From Trichomonas vaginalis G3 (lineage: Eukaryota > Parabasalia > Trichomonadida > Trichomonadidae), in NCBI RefSeq assembly GCF_026262505.1, contig NC_067203.1, positions 18,395,411 through 18,459,410 on the forward strand: a stretch of DNA of 64,000 nt, in the 5' to 3' direction. Positions within the stretch are counted from its first letter, which is position 1. Every line of letters starts with the position of its first letter. Below the pieces are notes generated by a model. That model was given only the letters and a program-made list of their open reading frames with translations, was not told the origin of the DNA and ran no database searches. The position numbers and the translations under genes are program-made. Shown here one piece after another: positions 21,001 to 31,495 of this stretch.

Positions 21001-21425
21001 CACTTTTTCATTAGATAACTGTTATTTTTTGACGAAGTGAACATTGACACTTCGTCAAAAAAATCCCTGAAATCATATCTTACATACAAAATAAAAAAAT
21101 AAAATGACACTTTTTCATTAGATAACTGTTATTATTTTTTGACGAAGTGAACATTGACACTTCGTCAAAAAAATCCCTGAAATCATATCTTACATACAAA
21201 ATAAAAAAATAAAATGACACTTTTTCATTAGATAACTGTTATTTTTTGACGAAGTGAACATTGACACTTCGTCAAAAAAATCCCTGAAATCATATCTTAC
21301 ATACAAAATAAAAAAATAAAATGACACTTTTTCATTAGATAACTGTTATTTTTTGACGAAGTGAACATTGACACTTCGTCAAAAAAATCCCTGAAATCAT
21401 ATCTTTTATACAAAATAAAAAAATA
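20998..21425. repeat. Four tandem 107-110 bp units, promoter plus mini-ORF
   Basis: Units start at 20998, 21105, 21215 and 21322. Read on the minus strand each has TTTTATTTTGTATGTAAGAT, an ATG and a short frame beginning MISGIFLTKCQ that contains a stem-loop with 15-bp arms (TTTTTTGACGAAGTG and complement). The same block without repeats lies before genuine genes in this island, so each unit looks like a promoter with a decoy leader. Confidence 0.8.
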
Positions 21426-21540
21426 AAACTAACTTTATTTTTTCTATCTTAAGGAAATTCATGACAAATTCATGAGGTGAAATGAGGGTAGAAAAGAGGT
21501 TAGATCTAACCTTCTACCCTAAATTATATTTTTGGGTCCT

Positions 21541-21715
21541 TTACACTCATTACGAAGAAGTCTTGACAAAACATTTACGAAGAAGTCTTGACAAAACATT
21601 TACGATGAAGTCTTGACAAAACATGTACGATGAAGTCTTGACAAAACATTTACGAAGAAGTCTTGACAAAACATTTACGTTCATGTTTGACAAAGCATGT
21701 ACGATGAAGTCATGA
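21541..21715. repeat. 25-bp tandem repeats, third cluster
   Basis: About seven units of ACGAAGAAGTCTTGACAAAACATTT type, followed by an AGATCT palindrome at 21726 and then the gene ending at 21774. Confidence 0.8.
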
Positions 21716-21773
21716 CAAATTCAAGAGGGTAGAAAACGTGTTAGATCTAACATGCTAACATAAACATTATTTT

Positions 21774-22633
21774 TCAATACTTTTTCAGCACTTTTCCGTA
21801 GTTATATATGAAAGACAATTCGAGATAAAAGTCATAGTACAATGGAATAATATGTTGCACACCATTTGTTGTGAACCAAACTTGAAAGTCAGAGAAACTG
21901 TTACTAGGTGGTTCGTAGAATTTAGAAGCAAAGTCATAAAAGTCCTTACCAATACATAGAAAACTATTGTTGCTTGAACTGAAACTTGCATGACACATAA
22001 CATTTTGAGGGTCAAACACGTTTCTATAAACTGTCAAATCTGCTGGTGGAAGTATAAATTGAAATGGACCATCTGGTGGTAATGGTTCGTTTTGGTTTAG
22101 TAACCGAAGAAATTGTGCCCAAGAACGTTTGTCTACTTTCCAAAATAAAAACTCTGTATCTCTTGGAGGGTTAATTTCAATCTTTTGAAATGAAACGGTG
22201 GAGTTCATCTTGTCATATTCTAGTTTCAGATAGTATGTTCCATTTAGTAAAGAGTCGTATTTTTCTTGAAATTCCCAATAATATTTGTTCATTTGAGTTT
22301 GAAAGTCATTTAGAGTTTTCTCAAGACTTTCGTCTGAACGAACTGTAAAGATTCTCATTTCGTCAAATTTGTCTATTAGACCATCATGACCTTTATACTG
22401 CCCATGAAATATACTGCGAACATAAATGCGTTAGTTCTATTTGAAAACAAAACTCTTCTAAATCCTATTGCCTTTGCATCTGAAGGACTTTGAAGCCAAC
22501 GAATTGGATAGTCAAACCTGTATGCTCGGGATGAAATTTCTTCATCTGAAATAGTCCTACCAGCATTTGTAAAGATATAGTCTAACGGTTTTGTATCTGC
22601 TACTTTTGTTCTTTGTTTTTCAACCTGAAGCAT
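21774..22633 (-). pseudogene. Polinton A part: paralogue of the fibre-adjacent protein
   Basis: It begins MLQVEKQRTKVADTKPLDY and contains FDPQNVMCHASFSSSNNSF and FSDFQVWFTTNG. These blocks also occur in the plus-strand proteins at 54155-55000 and 47171-48020 (FDPAAIIVHASFSGAQNSF, SDFQVWFTTDG). Two divergent paralogues therefore exist in Polinton A. The blocks are beta-rich. A minor structural or attachment role is possible from the neighbours, but unproven. Broken. Confidence 0.5.
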
Positions 22634-22775
22634 TTAATATATGTAAAAATATATTGTTTTAAAATGGTATGCCATTTCATATTTCTCATCTAACAAACAA
22701 GTTTCCCAACGGTCTTCTCCAACAAACTCAGCGTACATTTCAAATAAAATTTAAAAAATGTCACTTTTTTAAAAA

Positions 22776-23030
22776 TAAATTTTTTATTTCATGCAATGTT
22801 TAACACATCGAAAGGCATGTCCATAAGACGTTCTTCTTCTAACCTCTCTAGTCTGTTTGGATAATTTGCACGTGCTGTTTCCAAATCCATTTCGTAGGTC
22901 AGACCAGCCAGTTTGTCATAGACTTTTATGGGTCTTCCCTTCCTATATTTAAACTTCTTCGAAACTCTCCAACCATATCTTTGTAACTCTGCTTTTATTC
23001 TAGCAGATTTTCTATCCATTCTATATGGGG
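22776..23030 (-). pseudogene. Polinton A part: DNA polymerase B region
   Basis: It carries RKSARIKAELQRYGWRVSKK and ANYPNRLERLEEERLMDMPF, which match the N-terminal end of the polymerase part in Polinton B (41470-43620). Broken. Confidence 0.6.
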
Positions 23031-23062
23031 CATTTTTATAAAAATAAAAAAATATTTTTTCT

Positions 23063-23646
23063 TTACTTTACATAACCGCCTGCTGCCATAAGTCTTTGAC
23101 GCCAACCCATACCAGCTAATGAAGGTTGACTTGGTTTAGTTTCCAAACTAAACTTTGGTTTTGGTTTATCTTCAGTTTTGGTTTTTCTTCTTCTATCGGT
23201 TTTTCGTCACTTTTCGGTTTCTCTGACTTTACTTCACTTGCAGGAACAGTTGTGTCGTCAACATCTTCATAAATATCATATGCCATTTGTTTTTGTTTTC
23301 CTTTCAACTTTTTGTGTTTGTTGTAAAGTTTAGAATATTTCGACTCTAAGTCAATGAGATGTTCTATAATGAACTGTTGGTCAGTGAAGTAAACTTTTCC
23401 ATCTGTTGTCTCTTTAGCTCCTTCAGACTTCAATATTTTATTTGTGAGAGTCTGTTTCTTTTTTGAGATACTTGCCGTTCCATTTTTATGAAAAGTGACT
23501 TTGTAGTTAGGGTTTGTATTTCCAGACCTGGCACTTTCTATTATTGAATTTTTCTCTTCATCTGTAAGTTCTTTGACAGGTTTTGACAATGGTTCTGAAC
23601 TTTTTGTTTGTGGTGTCAAATCTACTGTTTCAACTTCTTCGGTCAT
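23063..23646 (-). pseudogene. Polinton A part: charged hypothetical protein
   Basis: It begins MTEEVETVDLTPQTKSSEP, followed by a globular block (NPNYKVTFHKNGTASISKKK), a helix (IEHLIDLESKYSKLYNKHKK), an acidic Pro-rich linker and an ending with MGWRQRLMAAGGYVK. The B counterpart is 43651-44233. It sits between polymerase and the amphipathic protein. No family recognised. Confidence 0.5.
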
Positions 23647-23665
23647 TTCATCTCAGTAAAAAATT

Positions 23666-23818
23666 TTAGTTTGGTTTGTTTTCAACTGGTTGTTGTTGTT
23701 TTTTAAGTCGGTCTAAAACTTCCTGAGGTATAGGAAGAACTTGACAAACACGTTGTGTAACTGCTGGAAGTCGACAAATCCATCTTGAACCCATTTGTCT
23801 CAATGCTGTATTGTTCAT
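23666..23818 (-). CDS. Polinton A part: 50-residue peptide
   Basis: A small intact frame, MNNTALRQMGSRWICRLP to QPVENKPN, with TAA stop followed by AA. It is spaced tightly between its neighbours on the same strand, as in Polinton B (44260-44411). Too short for a family call; possibly a small virion or regulatory peptide. Confidence 0.5.
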   Translation of the reverse strand: MNNTALRQMGSRWICRLPAVTQRVCQVLPIPQEVLDRLKKQQQPVENKPN

Positions 23819-23834
23819 TTCATCTCAATAAAAA

Positions 23835-24094
23835 ACTTTACATTCCCCACGTTTGAGGCGGTTGAGGTTGGTTATTGTTTACCCATTGTTGTGCATGGTT
23901 ATATCCTCTGTTAAAGAATCTTTCACCTTGGTCCATATAGTGTCCTGCTTGGTTATAGTAGTCATTTGCTTTGTTATAATAGTTTCCTGCTTGTCTTCCT
24001 ACATTGTCCATCCATCCTTGAACTTTTCCTCTTGTTTCAGGATTTGGAATAAGATTTGTTGCATCTCGTGCTACATCCCAACCTTTCTGTACAG
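23835..24094 (-). pseudogene. Polinton A part: amphipathic virion-like protein, C-terminal piece
   Basis: This is the Asn/Gln/Tyr-rich end (NYYNKANDYYNQAGHYMD) of a protein whose N-terminal piece lies at 51272-51498 on the other side of the nested insertion. The N-terminal sequence MGLFGALAGVASRFLP is amphipathic. The whole part in Polinton B is 44429-44827. It resembles adenovirus pVI-like membrane-active virion proteins in character only. Confidence 0.5.
24013..24094 (+). repeat. 82-bp direct repeat, left copy
   Basis: It is identical by eye to 51272-51353 at the other side of the nested insertion. The same stretch in Polinton B (about 44604) differs at several bases, so the two copies are each other's closest match. 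Consistent with a duplication made at the time of insertion. Confidence 0.85.
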
Positions 24095-24207
24095 GAGTAT
24101 ATAAGAATTTCCGAAAAAGTGACACCCAAAAAGTGACACTTTCAATAGGGAGTAACACTTAAAAAGTGACAATTTAAAATTCACAATAAATAAAAATAAT
24201 AAATTTT

Positions 24208-24537
24208 TTAGTCTATTAAATTATTCTTTTCTTTGAAATCCTCTAAAAATTCTTCGAAATGTTCTAAAATATAATCTGGAGAATTATAACAAAATTCATT
24301 AATTTCTAACATATACGTATCTAACAATTCATTTGGAATTTCAAACGATCTTAAATATGTAATTGAATTTTGTATCTTCTCATTTATTTGAGAAAGTTTT
24401 TCTTCAGCATTTTCCAATAAAAATCTTAATGGATTCAAATTGGCTTCTTGATTCTGAACAAAATTTAATACTTGGTATAAACGTGATTGAACTTCTCTTT
24501 TCAATTTTGTTTTATAATCTGTCAATCGAGGCTCGCG
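24208..24537 (-). pseudogene. Small helical protein gene interrupted by Polinton B (3' part)
   Basis: The frame of about 105 residues (TDYKTKLKREVQSRLYQVL to FEEFLEDFKEKNNLID) is helical and acidic at the end. Its 5' part is at 49741-49846 beyond Polinton B. The two parts stay in the same frame once one copy of the TCGCGA duplication is discounted, which supports insertion into a once-open gene of about 140 codons. It belongs to the TIR segment, not to a Polinton. No family recognised. Confidence 0.5.
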
Positions 24538-24538
<1 letters not shown>

Positions 24539-24576
<38 letters not shown>

Positions 24577-24616
24577 AAGTGGGGCTTCCAGGCACTTCGT
24601 GCCTTCTAGCCCCTAA
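24539..24616 (+). repeat. Polinton B left terminal repeat
   Basis: A homopolymer A run, then GGAAGTGGGGCTTCCAGGC and the complement half of a hairpin ending TCTAGCCCC. The outer stem is GGGGCT/AGCCCC and the tip GGCAC-TTC-GTGCC. It pairs with 49655-49739. Confidence 0.85.
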
Positions 24617-24664
24617 AAAACCTAGAGGAGAACTAAAAAATTATATAGTAAGAAATTAAAGTTT

Positions 24665-25807
24665 TTATTCGATAAGAACGACATCGCTATCGTTTTCTTC
24701 TTCCTCCTCCTCTTCTTCATAGTCAGTATCTGATGGCTCTTTGTCAGCCACATGACCAGCAACAAATATTGAGACAAATTGTTTCTTTGGTTTTGTTAGC
24801 AGGAACTTTTGATGGTCGTAGAACACGAATTCTACATTTTGAAAATGTTGTGCTGAGTATTCTGTGAAATGGGAAATTGGAATTGGTTCTCCCATGCCAA
24901 AACCAGCAATGGACGCGAACAAAACATCGTCTTCGACTCTTGCAGGTTTGTCAATTGCAACAGTAGTTATGATGTGAGGTTTTCCTTCACATCCTGCAAG
25001 AGATTGTACATGATAGATTGCTTTTTCTTCTCCCTCAGGAACTGAAAGTGTGAAATGGAATGAGAGTTCTCCATATTCATTTGCTTCTTCGTAATAGTTG
25101 TATGTTGTAGGATACACCAATTGAAATTTTCCTATTCTTGTTTCCCTCAGGTGTTGTCTATATTGCTTGGGAAAACATAAAATAAATTGCTCTATAGCTT
25201 GTGTTGCTATTAGATTGGTTGTAACTGGTAATTTTGAGGCGAAAAGGTCTACAAGAACACCGGGATTTTTTATGTCGTTTTCAATTGGTTTAACAGATTC
25301 TATGACTTTGTTAAACATTTCACTATAATCTGAGTTGTCTTCGACTCCCCAATTGTTAAGAAGTTTATACAACAATTTCAGTCTTTTCATGGCGTATTTT
25401 CTTTGAATGGATTCGGGTAGCGAGAGGTTACAGTCGTCGCTTTGTGTTTCGTTACTCGAATATTGTTCAAGAGAAATTAAATCTTGAAATTGTGCTCTTG
25501 TTAACATACTTGTAGAACTATGTGAAACTTGTTCTGGTGCTGGTTGTAAATCTGTTTCAGATGTTTCTGTTGTGTTTTGAGAAGAAGAAGAACTCAAATT
25601 GTTGGACAATTTGTCTTGAATTGTAGAACTATGTGAAACTTGTTCTGGTGCTGTTTGGACAACTGTATCTGTTGTGTTTTGAGAAGAAGAACTCAAATTG
25701 TTGGACAATTTGTTTGCAATTGTAGAACTATGTGAAACTTGTTCTGGTGCTGTTTGGACAACTGTATCTGTTGTGTTTTGAGAAGAAGAACTCAAATTGT
25801 TGGACAA
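24665..25807 (-). CDS. Polinton B part: Ser/Thr-rich repeat protein
   Basis: A 380-residue open frame. The first 95 residues are three 33-residue repeats around LSNNLSSSSQNTTDTVVQT. Residues from about 110 form a globular domain (RKYAMKRLKLLYKLLNNWG, FILCFPKQYRQHLRETRIG, HFTLSVPEGEEKAIYHV) and the end is strongly acidic. It is the leftmost gene of B and points outward. I do not see it in Polinton A. No recognised family; the low-complexity start suggests a surface or linker role. Confidence 0.6.
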   Translation of the reverse strand: MSNNLSSSSQNTTDTVVQTAPEQVSHSSTIANKLSNNLSSSSQNTTDTVVQTAPEQVSHSSTIQDKLSNNLSSSSSQNTTETSETDLQPAPEQVSHSSTSMLTRAQFQDLISLEQYSSNETQSDDCNLSLPESIQRKYAMKRLKLLYKLLNNWGVEDNSDYSEMFNKVIESVKPIENDIKNPGVLVDLFASKLPVTTNLIATQAIEQFILCFPKQYRQHLRETRIGKFQLVYPTTYNYYEEANEYGELSFHFTLSVPEGEEKAIYHVQSLAGCEGKPHIITTVAIDKPARVEDDVLFASIAGFGMGEPIPISHFTEYSAQHFQNVEFVFYDHQKFLLTKPKKQFVSIFVAGHVADKEPSDTDYEEEEEEEENDSDVVLIE

Positions 25808-26160
25808 TTTGTTTGCAATTGTATGAGGAAGTTGCTTTGGTATTATAGGAGGTGTAAGGGTTTTGAGAATGGTGAGACATAAGTTGTAGGAACTTTAACT
25901 GCAGAGGTAGTCGACGAATTGTTTGCAATTGTATGAGGAAGTTGCTTTGGTATTATAGGAGGTTGTAAGGGTTTTGAGAATGGTGAGACATAAGTTGTAG
26001 GAACTTTAACTGCAGAGGTAGTCGACGAATTGTTTGCAATTGTATGAGGAAGTTGCTTTGGTATTATAGGAGGTGTAAGGGTTTTGAGAATGGTGAGACA
26101 TAAGTTGTAGGAACTTTAACTGCAGAGGTAGTCGACGAATTGTTTGCGACACTTTTTCTT
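25500..26160. repeat. Two tandem repeat families, 99 bp and about 113 bp
   Basis: Three 99-bp units (25505-25815) code the Ser-rich repeats of the gene above. They pass into three units of about 113 bp (25816-26150) around TTGTATGAGGAAGTTGCTTT and CTGCAGAGGTAGTCGACGAA. The second set continues the minus-strand coding character (Pro-rich) and probably belonged to the 5' region of the same gene. Confidence 0.75.
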
Positions 26161-26204
26161 CCTTCCATTATGAAAAATAAACTGTTTTTTTCGGACTACT
26201 CATA

Positions 26205-26405
26205 GAAAAGTTTAAAATAAACGGTTTTTACCAACGGAGACCCCCTCTATTTTTTTATTTTATTTAATAGTTACCGTTGGCAAACCGTTCCATCTCAAAT
26301 ATTGAATGAACTATAAACGTTTTTTGTTTTCTATATATACTTTTTTGTCCAACGGTAAAACTTTTTACACAACGGTTTTTGAGAGTCGTCGCCGTTGACT
26401 TTTTT
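26205..26405. promoter_or_regulatory. Cluster of AACGG (MYB-type) motifs
   Basis: AACGG or CCGTT occurs at least seven times within about 180 bp (near 26219, 26233, 26273, 26284, 26350, 26371 and 26391), between the outward Ser-rich gene and the rightward coiled-coil gene. AACGG is the core of MYB binding sites (YAACGG), and trichomonads have many MYB factors. A control region for both directions is inferred. Confidence 0.45.
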
Positions 26406-26510
26406 GTAGAGCACTCAAAATAGTATAACTTTGTCCGGACAAGTAAGGGTCTATCGTCGCTACAGGAAAAGTTACAGGCGTTCCAAGGAAGTATACTTTG
26501 AGAAGCCTTT
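26390..26510 (+). repeat. Copy of the Polinton A subterminal repeat
   Basis: From GCCGTTGACTTTTTTGTAG through TTGTCCGGACAA (26431-26442) to AAGTATACTTTGAGA the sequence equals the A left region (5398-5479) and the inverse of 55981-56094. In B it is internal, nearly 1.9 kb from the terminus, and has no inverted partner at the right end. Confidence 0.85.
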
Positions 26511-26637
26511 TCCCTTATAGAATGAGATAGGACGGTTATTTTACAAAACTGACAACACTTTGACCGAGTAGTTTTTTGTGCTGAACAAAAAGTGTCATAT
26601 AAACATCTGTCAAAAACCGCTTTTTAACTTCACTTAA

Positions 26638-29600
26638 AATGCCACGTAAGCTACGTAAGAATATACGTAAGAGGAAGGAGCATTGAAACATCCAATAGTA
26701 AAACTGACACCACAACAACAGTTGCAACAACAAATATGAATGACCCCACTATGTTGCAACAAATGTCAAGCAACCCTATGCTTTTAAACCGAGTTATTGG
26801 TGCACAGAGTGGAGGTTTAAGAGCGGCACTTTTAGCGAAAATGGCAGGCTATGGTGGAGCTGCAGACGGAACAGCTTATAACCCTCAAAGTCAAATGAAT
26901 TTGAGTTCACTCAAAAATCAAATAACAGATGTCAAAAAGTCAAACATAGACATACAGAAACAAATAAGTGAAAACGAAAAGAAACTAGAATATGACAGAC
27001 ACACAAAGAAACTCAATGAGTTAAACGTAGAGAAAAAGAAGAAAGAAGAACAACTGAAAGAACTAAGTACAGAGGAATATGCGAAAAAAGTGTCAGAAAA
27101 AGCAGCAGAAGTAGCAAAAATGGAACAAGATGTTATAAATTTGAAAAACCATACTACTCAATATAAAGTACTGAAAGATGAAGAAATAAAACAAAAAGCC
27201 CTGAAGACATATATGGATAGCGATGAGTATAAAAAAGAAGTTGAAGCAAATGTAAAGGCAGAAAAACTTTTACAGTTGCAAAACCAAACCGTACAGTATG
27301 AAAACTTAGCACAAGAAAGTAAAAATAACGACGCAGCCATGCAAAAGGCAATGAAAAGCGCAGAATATATAAAAGCTAATAATGACTGGTTAGATGCCCA
27401 AGCCAACGCTAAAGCAGCCCAACTTATAGGGTCAATAAGGACAAAAATACAAGCGGATGAAGACAGTTCAAATGAAGCTTTAATGAATGCTGACTTTAAG
27501 AACGCCTTCGAAGCTCTTCATAGTAAGGTGAAACTAGTGAACGACTTCTCATCTGGAAAGAAACTGAAGTCTGAAGGTTTCGACAAGAGTTAAGAGAAGT
27601 AGCACAAAATATGACGAAAATAACAGATGCAGCAACGAGACAGGCAGTTCAAAGTGCCTATGACGCCGTTAGAGCAACTGTTGTGGAAAGTCAAGAAAAA
27701 GAGTTACAACAGACCAAAACAGACCTAGTAAATGCTTTCTTAAAAACGAAAAGTCAGGTAGGACATTATGCTGCAGATGGAACATATGTGCCAGCTGGTG
27801 GAACTTATATACCACCAAACCCTCCAAGAGAAGCACCTGCACCAGGACTACCTAAAACATTTACATCGTCACATGGACACAGACACAGGCATGCACCAAA
27901 ACCAACACAACAACCAACAGTTCAAAACACGCACCACAACCAACAGTTCAAAACACTGCACACAACCAACAGTTCAAAACACTGCACCACAACCAACAGT
28001 TCAAAACACTGCACAACAACAACCACAAACAGAGCAAGGACATAAAAGAAGTAGAGAACAAGGAAACCAAGAATTCTTAAAAATGCTTAAAGAAGATGTG
28101 GTTCCCAGATACTGTTGACTTTAGTGACAGATATAAAGAAGCTATTAGAAAGTTCAAGGAAGGAAATACTGACCCGAACCTATTTAGCTTTATGGCTCAG
28201 CACCAAACGGATATAATCTCAAACCTGGAAAATACAAGCTCGCTAAGGGATATGATTTAATAGCATATCATCCAAATGACATGGATGAATTTACTCCGAG
28301 ATATTTGATGTCAGAGCTAAATGACAATTCAACTTTCTTCATGAAACGCGTAAAAAATAGAGACGGAACGAAAGAACAAAAGCTTATGAATGCGGATGAC
28401 TTAGATAGGGAAATTGTTAAAAACGGTCTCGGAATATATGAAATGCCAGCAGATGAGGTACAAGAAACTCCACAGGAAGAAAGTTCAGATACAACCAGAC
28501 ATGGAAGAAATAGTTCAGCAACAACAGCTAGAAGAGCCTGAAGGAAACGAACAAGTCCCTCCTTTGGAAACTAACTTCACAGAACTAGATGAAGATTTGG
28601 AACAGCCGAAAAATCTTGACCCTCAACAAGAGTATGCGGAGAATATGGAATATTTCCAAGAGTCTAAAAAAAATTCAGCTGACATAGTAGAAGAATATCG
28701 AAAAATGTTTGCCGACATACAAAAGACTCCAACACCAGATGAAAATATTCAGCATAGAATGGAAGTACTGAAAGAAAATGTACACAAATACAACAACCCT
28801 TTTTACTTACGAGCATTAACGTTCAATCTTTGGATGAACTCGGTGAAAATAAAAGGTTAAATTTCAAGAAAACATATAGAAATGAAACATTGTTTAAAGT
28901 TCATTCAGAACCTAACCAATATGGAAACAAACCTACTTTTGTTTCTGCAGACTATGGAACTACAATGAGATGGGGTCATAAAGCTAATCCGGATAGGTGG
29001 TTCATAAACTTACAACCACAATTCCAAGAAGTTGTAGACGCAATGGAAGTGAATGGTGAACCAGATATAGCTGGTATTTTCAGCGCGGCTTTAATGCCAT
29101 TGAAAGATATGAAACATGCAGATATTTTGACCAGTATGAAATGAACATGGCTGATGGAAATATAACACCTGACGTTCTAGAACATTTATCTCAAAGAACT
29201 ACACAGAACCATAGAGATGGTATATTTGGTGAAGAGTTTAGAAAGAAAGTTAGGGAAGAGAAGGAAGAGAACCTATTGTACATGACCTTGCAAACGAAAG
29301 TTTACAAAATGTCATAAAAACTTACTTTGCAGACAATGAACGAGAAGGGATGAATATTTAAGAAAACTCAAATGGACAGTACCAAATGAAATGTTAGTAT
29401 TGAAAAACATGTTCCTTGACAAAATAAAACCAACTACAGAAATAAACGACGCAAGACTGAAAGATTGGGTAAAAGCTTTCCCATTCACAAAAGATATATT
29501 GGTAACATGGAAAGAAAACCAGAATGGCTACAAAAACATATATTTGGAAACGAGCATATTCCATATGGACAGCACTGTTTGAAGAGCTTGAACCGGAAAC

Positions 29601-29857
29601 TCAGGAAAGAGTCATGCAAACAATACGCGAAGACTCAAATACAAACTATGACAAACTCTTTCTAGGATATAGGTTACCTGAGATGGGCGACCAGAGCCCA
29701 AAGGCAAAAAGGACATGGGAAATTTACAACATACTAGGTGAACATGAGGCAAAGATGCAACAACTTCAAGCAGAGGGCAATGAAGGAAAAAGAAGAGTTA
29801 AAAACTCAGTCAGGAAGAAAGTAAAGCTTGGTCCACGTGGGTTCTATTATGACATAT
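26638..29857 (+). pseudogene. Polinton B part: large Gln-rich coiled-coil protein
   Basis: Same architecture as 5617-9035: basic start, Gln/Met-rich block, long coiled coil (EKKLEYDRHTKKLNELNVEK), GTYIPPNPP repeat region, HGHRHRH, QPTVQN repeats, acidic section and charged C-terminal section. Fewer copies of the 24-bp repeat than in A. Broken. Confidence 0.6.
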
Positions 29858-29891
29858 AAATCCAACTATTCTATATTTTTACTCATATGAA

Positions 29892-31495
29892 ATGTACGCC
29901 GCTCAGAATATAACGCCAACAGTTTTGGATGCTATGAATGGAAATGTTTCCGAATGGTATAACGAATGCGACAATGCCATTAGAAGGTCAGAAATAGTTC
30001 CTGGAACTTACGAATATACAACTGCTGTTTCTTATGGAAACGTAGGTGAGTTTGGAGAAGGTTCTTCAACAACAGTAGATATTGCTTGCGACAGGTTTCA
30101 TATTATTTCTATTGACAACTCTTTCTTATACGTGGAACAAGACATTGAAATAAAACCTTCTGCCAAGTTGTCTGACAAGAAAGGTTGCAATGGAATTTTC
30201 TATGTCGGATACCAATATGCTCCAGAAGTTTTCATGGGATATAAGATATATTCTAACTCTGACTTAGTTCAAACAGTAACATGGGCAAACTATGAATGGT
30301 TCGCTTTGAGAAACTCAGTACAACCACAAGCTAGAGAACAAACAGACCAGTATGCAACTATTGAGAAAATAAGAAGACTTGACCCTAACGTTCCAGGAGT
30401 TTATGTTAACCTTTCTGGACAAACTGCAGCAGCAGTAACCAAAGTAAAACTGAAACTTAGAGTTCCTTTGTCATCTTTCCTCATCTTCAGGTTTTTAAGA
30501 TACTTGCCAAACTGGGCAGGAAAAATTTCTATCGAACTTACTCCAAGCAAAAATAACTTAGTCATTGCACCAACACAAGACCCATTCACTCTTACAGACG
30601 TAGGGACAAATAAAACGTCATTCGCCGACTTTTGCAAAGACAAAGTTGACTTAGACTTTGGTTTCTCAAACCTCAACACTGAAGTAAACTATTATTTCAA
30701 TGCTGCTGGAATGCTTGGGACCCAGTTAAGTTCACATGCGAAAAATTTGAATGCAAGAGAATAGAAAGCAGACTTGCAGTCTATATGTTGGACCCAGATA
30801 TTTCAAATGCTTTAGCTGCCAAATATATTGCAGTTCCACTTATGTTCCCTATACACCAAATATCTGTCAAAGACTTTGCAGGTGAAGTTGGAAACCAAAG
30901 TGCTGACCCAGGTGCAAGAACAGATATTGCTTTAACAACTGCAATGAAACATGCAGATACTATGTTTGTACTGTTCAGACGAACTATAAATGACTATTCT
31001 TGTTTCTACAACCCTGGTATTAAATATCATATAAACATAGATGGCAAATATTATCCAAGAGAAGAATATTCTACAGTTGAGGATATGAGGTCATACAACT
31101 TGACATTAGATGCTATGAACTTTAACAACAACTTCACAACAACCATTAACCCTGAAATGCAAAGTTCTATTATGCCATATGTGAAAGTATGGACTCATAC
31201 AGGAGGTCAAAAAACTCAATATACAAATGGAGACCGTTCAAACTTTTGGCTTGGCATTCCATTTGCTGACTCAGAAGACTTTATGGGTGGTATTTCAACT
31301 GTTGGTACAGTTCAAATACAATATACTGGTGACAGAGACGGTCCAGATGAATTGAAAGCAAAGAAGTTTACAAAACCAATAGCACTTTTCACGGAAGATG
31401 CTCTTTTGAAGATTCGTTCGATGAAACCTGCTGGGGCTCCTCAGATTGGCATAACGACAGCTTCCATCGAGCAGATTTTGGCAGCAGGTCAGTAA
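29892..31495 (+). pseudogene. Polinton B part: major capsid-like protein
   Basis: It begins MYAAQNITPTVLDAMNGNVS and includes FGEGSSTTVDIACDRFHII, WFALRNSVQPQAREQ, LPNWAGKISIELTPSK and a C-terminal IGITTASIEQILAAGQ. It is long, beta-rich and placed as the major capsid gene is in Polintons, upstream of helicase and packaging ATPase. Double jelly-roll fold is inferred from family context. A short middle stretch near 30590 differs from A more than the rest does. Broken. Confidence 0.65.

Larger units (their letters stand above)
17221..21764. repeat. Dispersed AGATCT-centred palindromes
   Basis: Nine or so copies of a 32-40 bp palindrome centred on AGATCT lie at about 17222, 18636, 18757, 19094, 19275, 20357, 20585, 21486 and 21726. 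Most pair GGGTAGAAGGTT with its complement; the one at 18636 uses GGTGA/TCACC arms and the one at 21726 TGTTAG-type inner arms. Polinton B has the TGTTAG form at 36403, 36508 and 37575. Pairing is kept while sequence changes. Confidence 0.8.
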
